Source: an uncultured Bacteroidales bacterium
Lineage (GTDB): Bacteria > Bacteroidota > Bacteroidia > Bacteroidales > Paludibacteraceae
Direction: 5' to 3'
DNA length: 26,160 bases
NCBI GenBank assembly: GCA_937892015.1
Contig: CALAUY010000202.1
Coordinates: forward strand, 1-26,160
The position numbers were made by a program, and so were the translations under genes. The notes beneath the pieces are model-generated. The model saw only the letters and a program-made list of their open reading frames with translations. It made no database searches and had not been told where the DNA came from. Below are positions 7,412 through 16,182 of this stretch, piece after piece. The first letter of the stretch is position 1. Each line of letters opens with the position of its first letter.

Positions 7412-7527
7412 TGGCAGACGGGTATCTGGAGAGCCACTACGCCGAGTACGAGAAACGTAAGGCCGAGTGGTTGCGCAAAACGAAGTATCAACCCAAAAAG
7501 ACTGATTATGGAAGAAAAGATAGTTAA
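7411..7527 (+). CDS. 38-residue coupled small protein, unknown function
   Basis: The ORF starts at ATG 7411, sharing one base with the ompH stop (TAATG), and ends at TAA 7525-7527, inside the first 20 nt of the MFS gene. The product begins MADGYLESHYAEYEKRKAEW and continues LRKTKYQPKKTDYGRKDS. It is very charged and probably one amphipathic helix (residues 4-24) with a basic tail. There is no signal peptide or membrane segment. Overlap at both ends, and the fact that it otherwise fills a 96-nt gap with sense codons typical of the region, argue that it is translated by coupling. I recall similar tiny unannotated Bacteroidales proteins with a LExHYxEYExRKxxW pattern, but cannot verify that here. 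No function is proposed. Confidence 0.6.
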   Translation: MADGYLESHYAEYEKRKAEWLRKTKYQPKKTDYGRKDS

Positions 7528-8884
7528 TACGCTCCGTGACAGTGCCGTGGCACGGTGGGTCGTTCTGATTTTAGTGGCGTCGATGATGTTCTTCGCCTAC
7601 ATGTTCGTCGATATCTTGTCGCCCTTGGCCTCACTGCTCAACGAGACGCACGGGTGGGATCAAGGCGTTTTCGGCACGTACGCCTCGGGCGAGTACCTGC
7701 TGAACGTGTTCGGTTTCCTCATCCTTGCAGGTATCATCCTCGACAAGACCGGCGTGCGGTTCACCGGCACCCTCTCTGCGAGTCTGATGGTGATTGGTGC
7801 TGCCATTAAGTTCATCGGCATCTCCGCTTGGTTCCAAGATACCGCTTTCGCAGCATGGCTCAACAGCTGGTGGGTTACCATGCCTGCATCGGCCAAACTG
7901 GCGATGTTCGGCTTCATGATCTTCGGATGCGGATGCGAGATGGCCGGTACGACCGTCTCGAAAATCCTCGCTAAATGGTTCAAGGGCAAAGAGATGGCAC
8001 TGGCAATGGGCCTTGAGATGGCCATTGCCCGTCTGGGCGTTTTTGCCGCCATGTGGCTCTCACCCATCATCAGTCAGCGTTTTGCGGTGGATGGTACCAA
8101 CTCAGTAGTGGCACCGTTGCTCTTCTCGGCCCTGCTGCTCGTCATAGGACTGCTCAATTTCCTCGTCTTTACGGTGATGGACAAACGGTTCGACAACCAA
8201 CTGATTGCTGCGGGCGAGATGACTGCTGTCCACGACCCCGAAGATGAGTTCCACGTAAGTGACCTCGGGCAGATTTTCTCGTCGAAGATGTTCTGGATTA
8301 TCGCTCTCTTGTGCGTCCTTTACTATTCGGCTATCTTCCCCTTCCAGCGCTTTGCCACCAATTATCTCGAAGAGACGCTCAGCATCAGTAATGCAGAGGC
8401 GGCAGGGCTCTTCAAGTGGTTCCCGATTCTCGCAATGGTGCTCACGCCGTTCCTCGGTGCTTTCATCGACTACAAAGGAAAAGGCGCGTCGATGATGCTC
8501 GTGGGCGCACTCATCATGATTGTGTGCCACAGCGTCTTTGCTTTCGTTCTGCCCGCGTATCCCAGCAAGGGACTGGCACTCGCCACTATCCTCGTCCTCG
8601 GCGTCAGTTTCTCGCTCGTGCCCGCATCGATGTGGCCGTCTGTTCCGAAGATTATCGACGAGAAAGTGCTGGGATCGGCATACTGCCTCATCTTCTGGGT
8701 ACAGAACGTTGGGCTCTGTCTCGTTCCGCTGCTGATTGGCAAACTGCGCGTTGCCACCAACGGATACCTCGTGCCGATGATTGTGTTCGCCTCGTTCGGC
8801 GTTCTGGCGTTCTTGCTCAGTCTGGCACTCAAAGTAGAGGACAGGAAGAAAGGTTATGGATTGGAGCTCCCAAATAAGAAATAA
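7508..8884 (+). CDS. Major facilitator superfamily transporter
   Basis: This 458-residue inner-membrane protein has about 12 hydrophobic segments in two halves, split by a charged cytoplasmic loop (about 233-255, EMTAVHDPEDEFHVSD). MFS-like features are the GIILDKTGVRFTG loop between helices 2 and 3, and a Gly/Ala-rich helix 4-5 region (MALAMGLEMAIARLGVFAAM) reminiscent of NarK- or sugar-phosphate-type carriers. Substrate cannot be read from the sequence. It sits where many Bacteroidales have murI after the ompH pair. Its end overlaps murF by 29 nt, so the two are translated from one message; a nutrient or cell-wall-related substrate is possible but unproven. Confidence 0.85.
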   Translation: MEEKIVNTLRDSAVARWVVLILVASMMFFAYMFVDILSPLASLLNETHGWDQGVFGTYASGEYLLNVFGFLILAGIILDKTGVRFTGTLSASLMVIGAAIKFIGISAWFQDTAFAAWLNSWWVTMPASAKLAMFGFMIFGCGCEMAGTTVSKILAKWFKGKEMALAMGLEMAIARLGVFAAMWLSPIISQRFAVDGTNSVVAPLLFSALLLVIGLLNFLVFTVMDKRFDNQLIAAGEMTAVHDPEDEFHVSDLGQIFSSKMFWIIALLCVLYYSAIFPFQRFATNYLEETLSISNAEAAGLFKWFPILAMVLTPFLGAFIDYKGKGASMMLVGALIMIVCHSVFAFVLPAYPSKGLALATILVLGVSFSLVPASMWPSVPKIIDEKVLGSAYCLIFWVQNVGLCLVPLLIGKLRVATNGYLVPMIVFASFGVLAFLLSLALKVEDRKKGYGLELPNKK

Positions 8885-10055
8885 ATCGTCACTCTCGGTC
8901 AGTACCGACAGTCGCAACCTGCCCGCAGGGTGCATCTTCTTTGCCCTTCACGGGGAGAGTTTCGATGGCAACCTGTTCGCGGCTGAGGCACTCGATAAGG
9001 GAGCATCGCTCGTGGTGGTGGATAACGCTGACGTGTTCCGTTCGTTACCCCACGACCAAGCGCTGCTTGTACCGAACACCCTGCTTGCGTTGCAGGAGTT
9101 GGCACGCGACTGGAGGCGTGAACTCGGCATGCGCGTCATCGGCATCACCGGCACGAATGGCAAGACCACTACCAAAGAGCTGACAGCTGCGGTGCTGAAA
9201 ACCCGATACCACCTGCTCTACACCCAAGGCAACCTCAATAACAGCATCGGTGTTCCGCTGACGTTACTCAGGATGACCCGTGAGCACAACCTCGCCCTCA
9301 TCGAAATGGGCGCTTCCCACCCGGGGGACATCACCGAACTGGTGAACATCTGTGAGCCTGACTGCGGACTCATCACGAACGTTGGCAAAGCGCACTTGCT
9401 TGGTTTTGGTTCGTTCGAGGGTGTCATGCGCACGAAAAAAGAGCTGTACGACTATCTCGCCGCACACGGCGGTTTCTGTTTCCGCAACCTCGACAATCCC
9501 TATCTGGCCGAGATGGCGGGTGACCTGAAGACCATCGGATACCACACGGGCACGATGCTCGCAGGCACCCGCTTGGTAGGCGACTACAACGCCGAGAACA
9601 TTCAAGCGGCACTCTGCATCGGAGAGTATTTCGGCGTAGAGCGCACCGCTGGCGAGGCGGCTATTCGCGCGTACGTGCCCGACAACAACCGCTCACAACT
9701 GCTCCACACTGCCGGTAACACGCTCGTGGTGGACGCTTACAACGCCAACAGCACCTCGATGACAGCCGCCATCAACGCTTTCAAGGGCGACACGCTCATC
9801 CTCGGCGACATGCTCGAACTGGGCGATTATGCCGCTGAGGAGCATCAGCGCATCATCGACATGGTCGCCGAACGTCATTTCCGCGATGTTTTCCTTGTGG
9901 GCGAGGAGTTCGGTCGCACACACAGTCCGTTCCGTACGTTCACTGATGTCGAGCAACTGCGACTCACGCTCGCACAACATCCGCTCAGCGGACGAACCAT
10001 TCTGTTAAAAGGGTCGCACGGCATGCATTTGGAAAAACTAATTGAAGTACTCTGA
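8856..10055 (+). CDS. murF: UDP-N-acetylmuramoyl-tripeptide--D-alanyl-D-alanine ligase
   Basis: This 399-residue enzyme joins D-Ala-D-Ala to UDP-MurNAc-tripeptide with ATP, the last cytoplasmic step of muropeptide synthesis. The N-terminal domain carries STDSRNLPAGCIFFALHGESFDGN (16-39). The ATP loop GITGTNGKTTTKE is at 96-108. ALIEMGASHPGDI and GLITNVGKAHLLGFGS follow, and the C-terminal domain starts near VDAYNANSTSM. It is somewhat short: between NPYLAEMAGDLKTIG and TRLVGDYNAEN about 40 residues of the central domain seen in relatives appear to be missing, and the N-terminus is trimmed. All nucleotide-binding motifs are intact, so it is probably active. It overlaps the MFS gene upstream; the next gene starts one base after its stop. 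Confidence 0.93.
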   Translation: MDWSSQIRNKSSLSVSTDSRNLPAGCIFFALHGESFDGNLFAAEALDKGASLVVVDNADVFRSLPHDQALLVPNTLLALQELARDWRRELGMRVIGITGTNGKTTTKELTAAVLKTRYHLLYTQGNLNNSIGVPLTLLRMTREHNLALIEMGASHPGDITELVNICEPDCGLITNVGKAHLLGFGSFEGVMRTKKELYDYLAAHGGFCFRNLDNPYLAEMAGDLKTIGYHTGTMLAGTRLVGDYNAENIQAALCIGEYFGVERTAGEAAIRAYVPDNNRSQLLHTAGNTLVVDAYNANSTSMTAAINAFKGDTLILGDMLELGDYAAEEHQRIIDMVAERHFRDVFLVGEEFGRTHSPFRTFTDVEQLRLTLAQHPLSGRTILLKGSHGMHLEKLIEVL

Positions 10056-10056
10056 T

Positions 10057-10929
10057 ATGAACAAAAAAACAACATTGCTTGTGGTTATCATCATCGTGCT
10101 CGTCATGGGCGTGGTGTTGCTCCTCCTTCAGAACCACCAACAACGGGAGAATATCAACGCCATGGCCGAAACGATGGAGTTCGAGAAAGAGCAACTGGAA
10201 GAAGAATACGAGGACTTGGCTCTTCAGTACGATGGTTACCAAATAACTATTCAAAACGACTCACTTGCCGACCTATTAGCACAAGAAAAGCAGCGTGTAC
10301 AGGACTTGCGCGAGGAGTTACGCATCACCAAAGCAACCGACGCGAAGAAAATCAATGCCCTAAAGAAAGAGTTGGCCACAGTCCGCGAGATAATGGTCGG
10401 GTACGTCCACCAGATTGACTCACTTGACCGCCAAAACAAACAGTTGGCGCAAGAGAACAGAGCCGTCCGCGAGCAGTTCCAAGCCGTGCAAGAGGAGAAC
10501 CAGTCGCTTGTCGAGGAAAAGAGCAAACTGACAGAAGTGGTGTCGCGTGCTTCGATGATGGAGGTGACCGGTTTCTCGTGCACCATGCTCAACAAGCGAG
10601 ACCGAAAGACCACCATCTTCAACCAAATACAGAAACTGCAACTCGACTTTACTGTCCTCAAGAACATCACCACCCCTTCAGGGATGAAGACCCTCTACGT
10701 GCAGTTGCGCGAACCCGATGGTGAGGTGATGACGAAAGACGCCGGCACGTTCACTTACGAAAACGGTCGTTTGCCCTACTCGCTCAAGAAAGAGTTTGAG
10801 TATAGCGGCGAACAGGTCGAGATGACGCTTTACTGGCCGGTGGAAGAAATCCTGCAGAAAGGAACGTACAACGCCGATTTCTTCATCGACGGCAACCTCG
10901 TCGGCTCATTCCCCTTCCAACTGAAGTAA
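10057..10929 (+). CDS. Membrane-anchored coiled-coil protein, unknown function
   Basis: Starting at ATG 10057 (one base after the murF stop; the frame is open back to TTG 10042), the protein has 290 residues. An uncleaved N-terminal anchor (TTLLVVIIIVLVMGVVLLLL, about 4-23) is followed by a long coiled coil (about 30-165, rich in Glu, Gln, Leu). A compact C-terminal beta-rich domain follows (about 170-290: KLQLDFTVLKNITTPSGMKT, LYVQLREPDGEV, ADFFIDGNLVGSFPFQL). It looks like a periplasmic or cytoplasmic-face structural protein. I recall unnamed Bacteroidales proteins of this shape but no function. Tight linkage to murF suggests an envelope role; that is inference. Confidence 0.8.
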   Translation: MNKKTTLLVVIIIVLVMGVVLLLLQNHQQRENINAMAETMEFEKEQLEEEYEDLALQYDGYQITIQNDSLADLLAQEKQRVQDLREELRITKATDAKKINALKKELATVREIMVGYVHQIDSLDRQNKQLAQENRAVREQFQAVQEENQSLVEEKSKLTEVVSRASMMEVTGFSCTMLNKRDRKTTIFNQIQKLQLDFTVLKNITTPSGMKTLYVQLREPDGEVMTKDAGTFTYENGRLPYSLKKEFEYSGEQVEMTLYWPVEEILQKGTYNADFFIDGNLVGSFPFQLK

Positions 10930-10976
10930 ATTGTCAATAACTTGTCCAATCGTCAATCGTCCAATCGTCAATAACA
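10927..10976. repeat. Degenerate ATYGTCAAT repeat filling the spacer before cysS
   Basis: Immediately after, and including, the TAA stop at 10927-10929 the spacer reads as variants of ATTGTCAAT, CTTGTCC, AATCGTC and AATCGTCAATAA up to the cysS ATG at 10980. Similar units occur at 16546-16605 and 22317-22338, also starting at a stop codon and ending at the next start. No promoter-like -7 element is present. The unit may be a lineage-specific linker or an AT-rich ribosome landing site. Confidence 0.75.
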
Positions 10977-10979
10977 CAT

Positions 10980-12443
10980 ATGTTACACCTTTATAATACG
11001 CTCGCGCGCGCGAAACAACCGTTTCAACCTCTCAACGCGCCTCACGTCGGACTCTACGTCTGCGGCCCGACTGTTTATGGCGATGCTCATCTGGGGCACG
11101 CTCGTCCTGCTATCACGTTTGATGTGCTCTTCCGTTACCTCACGTATCTCGGCTACAAAGTGCGGTATGTGCGCAACATCACCGATGTGGGGCACTTAGA
11201 ACACGATGCCGATGAGGGCGAGGATAAGGTTCAGAAAAAAGCCCGTTTAGAGCAACTGGAACCCATGGAGGTTGTGCAGTATTACGTCAACCGCTACCAT
11301 CGCGACATGGAGCAACTCGGCGTTCTACCACCATCCATCGAGCCCCACGCCTCCGGCCACATCATCGAGCAGATAGCGTTCATCCAACATATCCTCGACC
11401 GCGGCTATGCGTACATTGAGAACGGTTCGGTGTATTTCGATGTCGATAAGTACAACCGCGATTACCGGTACGGCAAGCTCTCGGGGCGCAATCTGGAGGA
11501 CATCGTCACCGAGACCCGCGAACTGGACGGTCAGGCCGAGAAACACCACAGTTACGATTTCGCCCTCTGGAAAAAAGCCTCACCCGAACATATCATGCAC
11601 TGGTCGTCACCATGGTCTGAAGGTTTCCCCGGATGGCATATTGAGTGCTCTGCCATGGGGACAAAATATCTCGGAGAGCAGTTCGATATCCACGGTGGAG
11701 GGATGGACCTTATGTTCCCGCACCACGAGGCAGAGATTGCCCAGTCATGCGCTGCGCTCGGTCACGACACGGTCAGGTACTGGATGCACAACAACATGAT
11801 TACCATCAACGGGAAGAAGATGGGTAAGTCGTATAACAACTTCATCACCCTTGAGCAGTTCTTCGCCGGTGACCATCCGCTGCTCAGCAAACCCTTCTCG
11901 GGCATGGTCATCCGTTTCTTCATCCTAATGGCGCATTACCGCTCCACGGTGGATTTCTCTTCTGAAGCACTCGAAGCGGCTGAGAAAGGGCTGCAACGCA
12001 TGACAGAAGCGTACAGTCGGTTGATGTTGCTCAAACCGGCAGACACCACTACGGTTGCCGTGTCGGGACTAAGACAGCGTTGCGCTGATGCAATGGACGA
12101 CGACCTTACCACACAAGTGGTCATCTCCGAACTGTTCGAGTCAGCCAAGGCCATCAATACCGTTCACGACGGGAAAGGCTCTATCAGTGCAGATGACCTC
12201 CACGAACTGCAAGACGTGTGGAAAACGTACGCCATCGACATTCTCGGGTTGCAACTCTCCGACGAGGCTGCTACAGGCGGAAACATCGAGGCGTATAAGG
12301 GCGCAGTAGATTTGTTGCTGAACATCCGACTTGAAGCCAAGCGCAATAAACAGTGGGACGTGTCCGACCATATCCGCAACTGCCTCACCGCCCTCGGCTT
12401 CACTATCAAAGACAGCAAAGACGGGTTCGAATGGTCGCTCTAA
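10980..12443 (+). CDS. cysS: Cysteine--tRNA ligase
   Basis: This 487-residue class I aminoacyl-tRNA synthetase charges tRNA-Cys in the cytoplasm. Zinc ligand Cys28 lies in YVCGPTVYGDAHLGHARP, with the HIGH-type motif HLGH at 37-40. The middle carries WHIECSAMGTKYLGEQFDIHGGG and FPHHEAEIAQ, holding the other zinc ligands. The KMSKS loop is KMGKS at 280-284. The helical DALR-type anticodon region and a C-terminal domain follow. Length is normal. It closes the envelope run. A hairpin covers its stop codon and a fresh promoter lies downstream, so this is probably the end of the transcript. Confidence 0.97.
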   Translation: MLHLYNTLARAKQPFQPLNAPHVGLYVCGPTVYGDAHLGHARPAITFDVLFRYLTYLGYKVRYVRNITDVGHLEHDADEGEDKVQKKARLEQLEPMEVVQYYVNRYHRDMEQLGVLPPSIEPHASGHIIEQIAFIQHILDRGYAYIENGSVYFDVDKYNRDYRYGKLSGRNLEDIVTETRELDGQAEKHHSYDFALWKKASPEHIMHWSSPWSEGFPGWHIECSAMGTKYLGEQFDIHGGGMDLMFPHHEAEIAQSCAALGHDTVRYWMHNNMITINGKKMGKSYNNFITLEQFFAGDHPLLSKPFSGMVIRFFILMAHYRSTVDFSSEALEAAEKGLQRMTEAYSRLMLLKPADTTTVAVSGLRQRCADAMDDDLTTQVVISELFESAKAINTVHDGKGSISADDLHELQDVWKTYAIDILGLQLSDEAATGGNIEAYKGAVDLLLNIRLEAKRNKQWDVSDHIRNCLTALGFTIKDSKDGFEWSL

Positions 12444-12454
12444 TGAGGCGACCA
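12432..12454 (+). terminator. Hairpin over the cysS stop codon, possible weak terminator
   Basis: TGGTCG (12432-12437) pairs with CGACCA (12449-12454), and CTC with GAG inside, around a TAAT loop, with one bulged G. No U-run follows directly. A second inverted repeat, AAAAAAGAC (12517-12525) with GTCTTTTTT (12544-12552), lies downstream and ends in seven T, so termination could be spread over this spacer. Confidence 0.3.
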
Positions 12455-12564
12455 CCACGAGCCGTTGAGTACGTCCAAAGTGCCCTTTTCGTCAACCAAA
12501 ATGACATTTTTCGCGGAAAAAAGACAAAAAAACAAGCAAAAAGGTCTTTTTTTGCGCCAAAGTG

Positions 12565-12595
12565 TTGCAAATATGAAAAAAAAGCAGTAACTTTG
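12565..12595 (+). promoter_or_regulatory. Bacteroidota-type promoter for the hyp unit
   Basis: TTG (12565-12567), a 20-nt spacer and TAACTTTG (12588-12595), 26 nt before the hypB ATG. The stretch AAAAAAGCAGTAACTTTGC is identical to that of the promoter at 18244-18274. It marks the start of a new unit separate from cysS. Confidence 0.85.
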
Positions 12596-12621
12596 CAGTC
12601 CATTACCGAAGAACACACACA

Positions 12622-13302
12622 ATGGACAAAGTAAAAATCATTGAGATTAAGAAGAGTGTCTTTGAAGACAACGACCGCGCCGCGAATCAACTGCGCAAAG
12701 ACTTGAAACAGAGAGGGGTTTATCTCCTCAACCTGATGTCTGCACCCGGGAGCGGCAAGACCACGACACTTATTCAGACAATCAATCTCCTCAAAGATAA
12801 GATTCGTATAGCCGTGATGGAGGCCGACATCGATAGTGATGTGGATGCCGTCAAAATCAAGGAAGCGACAGGTGTCCCCTCTATCCAGCTACACACCGGC
12901 GGCATGTGTCACCTCGATGCCGAGATGACCGGTCAGGGACTGGACAACGTGGCGCTGGACGATGCCGACCTGGTCATCCTCGAGAATGTGGGCAACCTCG
13001 TCTGCCCCGCTGAGTTCGACACGGGCGCAGTACGTAATGCGATGATTCTCAGTGTACCCGAAGGGCACGACAAGCCCCTCAAGTACCCCCTCATGTTCAC
13101 CGTCTGCGATGTGGTGGTTATCAACAAAACGGATGTGATGCCGTACTTCGATTTCGACCTCGACAAATGTGCCGAGTACATCCACATGCGCAACCCCAAC
13201 GCACGCATTTTCCCCATCTGTGCCAAGACCGGAGAAGGAGTCGATGCCTTTGCCAACTGGCTCTTAAACGAAGTGCAGCAGTGGAAAAACAGCGCTTGTT
13301 AA
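12622..13302 (+). CDS. hypB: Hydrogenase/urease nickel incorporation GTPase HypB
   Basis: This 226-residue SIMIBI-class GTPase works with HypA to load nickel into [NiFe] hydrogenase (in some bacteria also urease). The P-loop SAPGSGKTTT is at 40-49, VMEADIDSD follows, and the metal-binding G-domain residues are Cys96-His97 (GGMCHLDA) and Cys128 (NLVCPAEFD). The NKTD guanine-specificity motif is at VVVINKTDVMPYF. There is no N-terminal CxxCGC metal site and no His-rich stretch, so it is the minimal form without nickel storage. It is the first gene of a five-gene unit that includes hypA but no hydrogenase structural gene within view. Family is certain; its client enzyme is not known. Confidence 0.95.
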   Translation: MDKVKIIEIKKSVFEDNDRAANQLRKDLKQRGVYLLNLMSAPGSGKTTTLIQTINLLKDKIRIAVMEADIDSDVDAVKIKEATGVPSIQLHTGGMCHLDAEMTGQGLDNVALDDADLVILENVGNLVCPAEFDTGAVRNAMILSVPEGHDKPLKYPLMFTVCDVVVINKTDVMPYFDFDLDKCAEYIHMRNPNARIFPICAKTGEGVDAFANWLLNEVQQWKNSAC

Positions 13303-13344
13303 CAGTAAGGTCCTCAACATGCCATAAACAATATTACTACTGAT

Positions 13345-16170
13345 ATGCCTCAAATGTCAACCAAATTTGTCCCCAAACACATGGGAGACAAAAACCCCAA
13401 TCCCAAGCTTCTTAAGCTTGTGTCGCACATCACCGACCGTGTACCGGGCAAGATTAAGATGACCACCGACGACCCCGAATACTGGGGCTTGGCGTGCATT
13501 TTTGAAGACGAGATGGATGCCACCACCCGTGAGGCTGCACTGGACCTATTGCTCGACATGCTGTCGAAGAAATTCCTCCAAGTGCGCGAACATCATTCGT
13601 ATGCCGAACTCATCGAGTGGAATCACCAAAAACATTATATGCCCACAGATGAAGCATTCGACGACTTGCTTGACAAACTCGGCTACTTTGGAATGGTTGA
13701 GTTCGGGTACGGCGACAAGTACACCAAAGATGGGCCCGTCCCCGGCACAACGTACGAGCGCAAAGACCGCGAGTACTGGGTGCCGATGTTTGTACCCGGC
13801 TCGGCAGAGTTCACTAACATGAACGTCGCCTTGATGGATCGCCACCCCGAGTTGTCGATGTTCTTCGAGCGCATGACGTTCTTACCCCTCGAGAAAATCA
13901 CCCCGATGGTTCCGCTCGGCGGAGCAGGTATAGGCATGCACGTCATCCCCGTAGAAAAAGCTATCTCGATGGAGAACGAGTCTGTCGATATTGAGCACTT
14001 GTCGTATTGGCTCAAACGGTACGAGGGACATCTGAGCGTGGGAATCTGTTCGTGCCGTTATGGTCGCAAGCAGATGGACGAGGGTTGTGCTGACGACTAC
14101 CGTGATTGGTGTATCGGAGTGGGCGATATGGCCGACTATTGCGCCGAGACCGACCGCGGACATTATATCACGTACGATGAAGCCATTGCTATCCTAAAGA
14201 AAGCCGAGGATAATGGTTTCGTACACCAAGTGACCAACATCGACGGAGAGGGCAAGATCTTCGCCATCTGCAACTGCAACGTGAAGATATGCAATGCGTT
14301 GCGTACCTCTCAACTCTTCAACACCCCCAACCTCTCACGCAGTGCGTACGTCGCCGAAGTGGAGAAAGAGAAATGTGTGGCGTGCGGACGATGCGTTGAA
14401 TACTGCCCGGCCGGTGCCGTCAAACTCGGACAAAAACTCTGCACAAGCAAAGGCGCAGTCGAGTACCCCAAGCAGGAGTTGCCCGACGCAACCAAATGGG
14501 GTGAAGAGAAATGGGACGAAGATTATCGCGACAAGAACCGCATCAACTGCTATCCAACGGGTACATCGCCTTGTAAGACTGCATGTCCCGCACATATTGC
14601 CGTACAGGGTTACCTAAAGAAAGCCGCTGAAGGCAAATATACTGAGGCTCTCGAACTCATCAAGCGTGAGAACCCGCTTCCCGCTGTCTGTGGGCGTATA
14701 TGCAATAGGCGCTGTGAGGATGCCTGTACACGTGGCACAATCGACAACCCCGTCGCCATCGATGCCGTCAAGAAATTCATTGCCGAACAAGACCTCAACG
14801 CCGCTACACGATTCGTTCCACAAATCAACATAGCATCCAGCGTACAAGAGCGTTGGGAAGAGAAAATAGCCATCATCGGTGCCGGACCTGCAGGGCTCAG
14901 TTGCGCCTATTATCTGGCCGTTGCCGGATACAAACCCACCGTCTTTGAGCGCAACGAGGCCCCCGGTGGTATGCTCCGATACGGTATTCCTTCTTATAAA
15001 CTGGAGAAGAACGTTATTGATGCCGAGATTGATATCATGCGCGAGATTGGCGTTGACATCCACTGCGGAGTGGAGGTAGGGAAAGATATCACCATAGCCG
15101 AACTTCGCAAGCAGGGATATAAAGGCTTTTACGTTGCCATCGGCTGTCAAGGCGGTCGTCTGCCCGGCATCGAGGGCGAGACGCTTGACGGCACAACCAC
15201 TGCCATCGATTTTCTCCACGAGGCCAACTGCGGGAAAATGACAGTGAAAGGCAAAGTGGTTGTTGTCGGTGGTGGCAATGTGGCCATTGATGCCGCTCGG
15301 GTCGCTTTGCGTAGCGGCGCAAGTGAGGTGACGATGCTCTCACTCGAAACAGAGGATATCATGCCTGCATCGCTCGAAGAGCGCACGGAAGCGCGCGAAG
15401 ATGGGGTTGTCATCAACCCGGGATGGGGACCGATGGAAGTGCTCGGCAAAGACCACGTGACGGGTATCGTCTTCAAGAAATGTACGTCGGTCTTCGATGC
15501 CAACCACAAGTTCGCGCCCGAGTACGACGAGAACGAACGTATCACGCTCGATGCTGACACGGTCATCTTCGCTATCGGCCAAACGGTCGTCCTGAAGGAC
15601 CTGCTCAAAGATACTCGTGTGGAGTTCGTACGGGGTGTTTATCCCGTGGCCGACAAACTGACGTATCAGACGGCAGAACCCGACATCTTCGTTGGCGGAG
15701 ATGTTTATACCGGTCCGAAGTTCGCCATCGATGCTATCGCTGCGGGCAAAGAAGCCGCTGAGTCGCTCCATCGTTTTGTGCAGCGCGGACACATGACTAT
15801 AGGCCGCAACCGACGCGATTTTATCGAACTGAACAAACAGGACATCGTCGTTGAGTCGTACGACAACAGTTCACGTCAAGACCCTGGAGTAGTACCTGTG
15901 AAGAACCGTTTCGCCGACTATCATGGCACGCTCACAGAAGAGCAGGTGCGCAAAGAGACAGCTCGTTGCCTGGGCTGCGGAGCGTCCGTCGTTGACCAGA
16001 ACCGCTGCATCGGGTGCGGTTTATGCACCACCAAGTGCGGATTCGACGCCATACACCTCCATCGCGAACACCCCGAGGCGAGTCACATGATAAAGTCCGA
16101 AGATAAGTTCAGTGCCATCTTGCCGTACATGCTCAAGCGCACCGGAAAAATCTTGTTCAAACGCAAATAA
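13345..16170 (+). CDS. Large FAD/NAD(P) iron-sulfur oxidoreductase (GltD-like, multi-ferredoxin)
   Basis: The protein has 941 residues in four parts. (1) About 1-330 is a Cys-containing N-terminal region with CSCRYGRKQMDEGC (235 on) and ICNCNVKIC (308-316), of a type I associate with anaerobe iron-sulfur proteins. (2) A ferredoxin motif CVACGRCVEYC is at 344-354. (3) A GltD-type domain has linker cysteines at 410, 414, 449, 453, 457 and 461, an FAD loop IIGAGPAGL at 510-518 and a second Rossmann loop VVVVGGGNVAIDAARVA around 638-654. (4) A C-terminal ferredoxin has Cys 875, 878, 888, 891, 894 and 898. It probably moves electrons between NAD(P)H, flavin and ferredoxin or an unknown partner in the cytoplasm. 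It lies between hypB and hypA, which links it to nickel-enzyme metabolism by context only. True glutamate synthase is unlikely, with no large subunit nearby. Confidence 0.85.
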   Translation: MPQMSTKFVPKHMGDKNPNPKLLKLVSHITDRVPGKIKMTTDDPEYWGLACIFEDEMDATTREAALDLLLDMLSKKFLQVREHHSYAELIEWNHQKHYMPTDEAFDDLLDKLGYFGMVEFGYGDKYTKDGPVPGTTYERKDREYWVPMFVPGSAEFTNMNVALMDRHPELSMFFERMTFLPLEKITPMVPLGGAGIGMHVIPVEKAISMENESVDIEHLSYWLKRYEGHLSVGICSCRYGRKQMDEGCADDYRDWCIGVGDMADYCAETDRGHYITYDEAIAILKKAEDNGFVHQVTNIDGEGKIFAICNCNVKICNALRTSQLFNTPNLSRSAYVAEVEKEKCVACGRCVEYCPAGAVKLGQKLCTSKGAVEYPKQELPDATKWGEEKWDEDYRDKNRINCYPTGTSPCKTACPAHIAVQGYLKKAAEGKYTEALELIKRENPLPAVCGRICNRRCEDACTRGTIDNPVAIDAVKKFIAEQDLNAATRFVPQINIASSVQERWEEKIAIIGAGPAGLSCAYYLAVAGYKPTVFERNEAPGGMLRYGIPSYKLEKNVIDAEIDIMREIGVDIHCGVEVGKDITIAELRKQGYKGFYVAIGCQGGRLPGIEGETLDGTTTAIDFLHEANCGKMTVKGKVVVVGGGNVAIDAARVALRSGASEVTMLSLETEDIMPASLEERTEAREDGVVINPGWGPMEVLGKDHVTGIVFKKCTSVFDANHKFAPEYDENERITLDADTVIFAIGQTVVLKDLLKDTRVEFVRGVYPVADKLTYQTAEPDIFVGGDVYTGPKFAIDAIAAGKEAAESLHRFVQRGHMTIGRNRRDFIELNKQDIVVESYDNSSRQDPGVVPVKNRFADYHGTLTEEQVRKETARCLGCGASVVDQNRCIGCGLCTTKCGFDAIHLHREHPEASHMIKSEDKFSAILPYMLKRTGKILFKRK

Positions 16171-16182
16171 ACGACAGAGAAA

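Noticed and set aside
8102..8935. 277-codon minus-strand ORF opposite the MFS gene
   Set aside because: It is the antisense of hydrophobic membrane helices, giving a highly charged Glu/Arg/His-rich product without family motifs, and it overlaps murF as well.
13345..16170. Calling the large flavoprotein glutamate synthase small subunit (gltD)
   Set aside because: Only the middle resembles GltD. The 330-residue N-terminal region, additional ferredoxin domains and hyp context do not fit, and no gltB is nearby.
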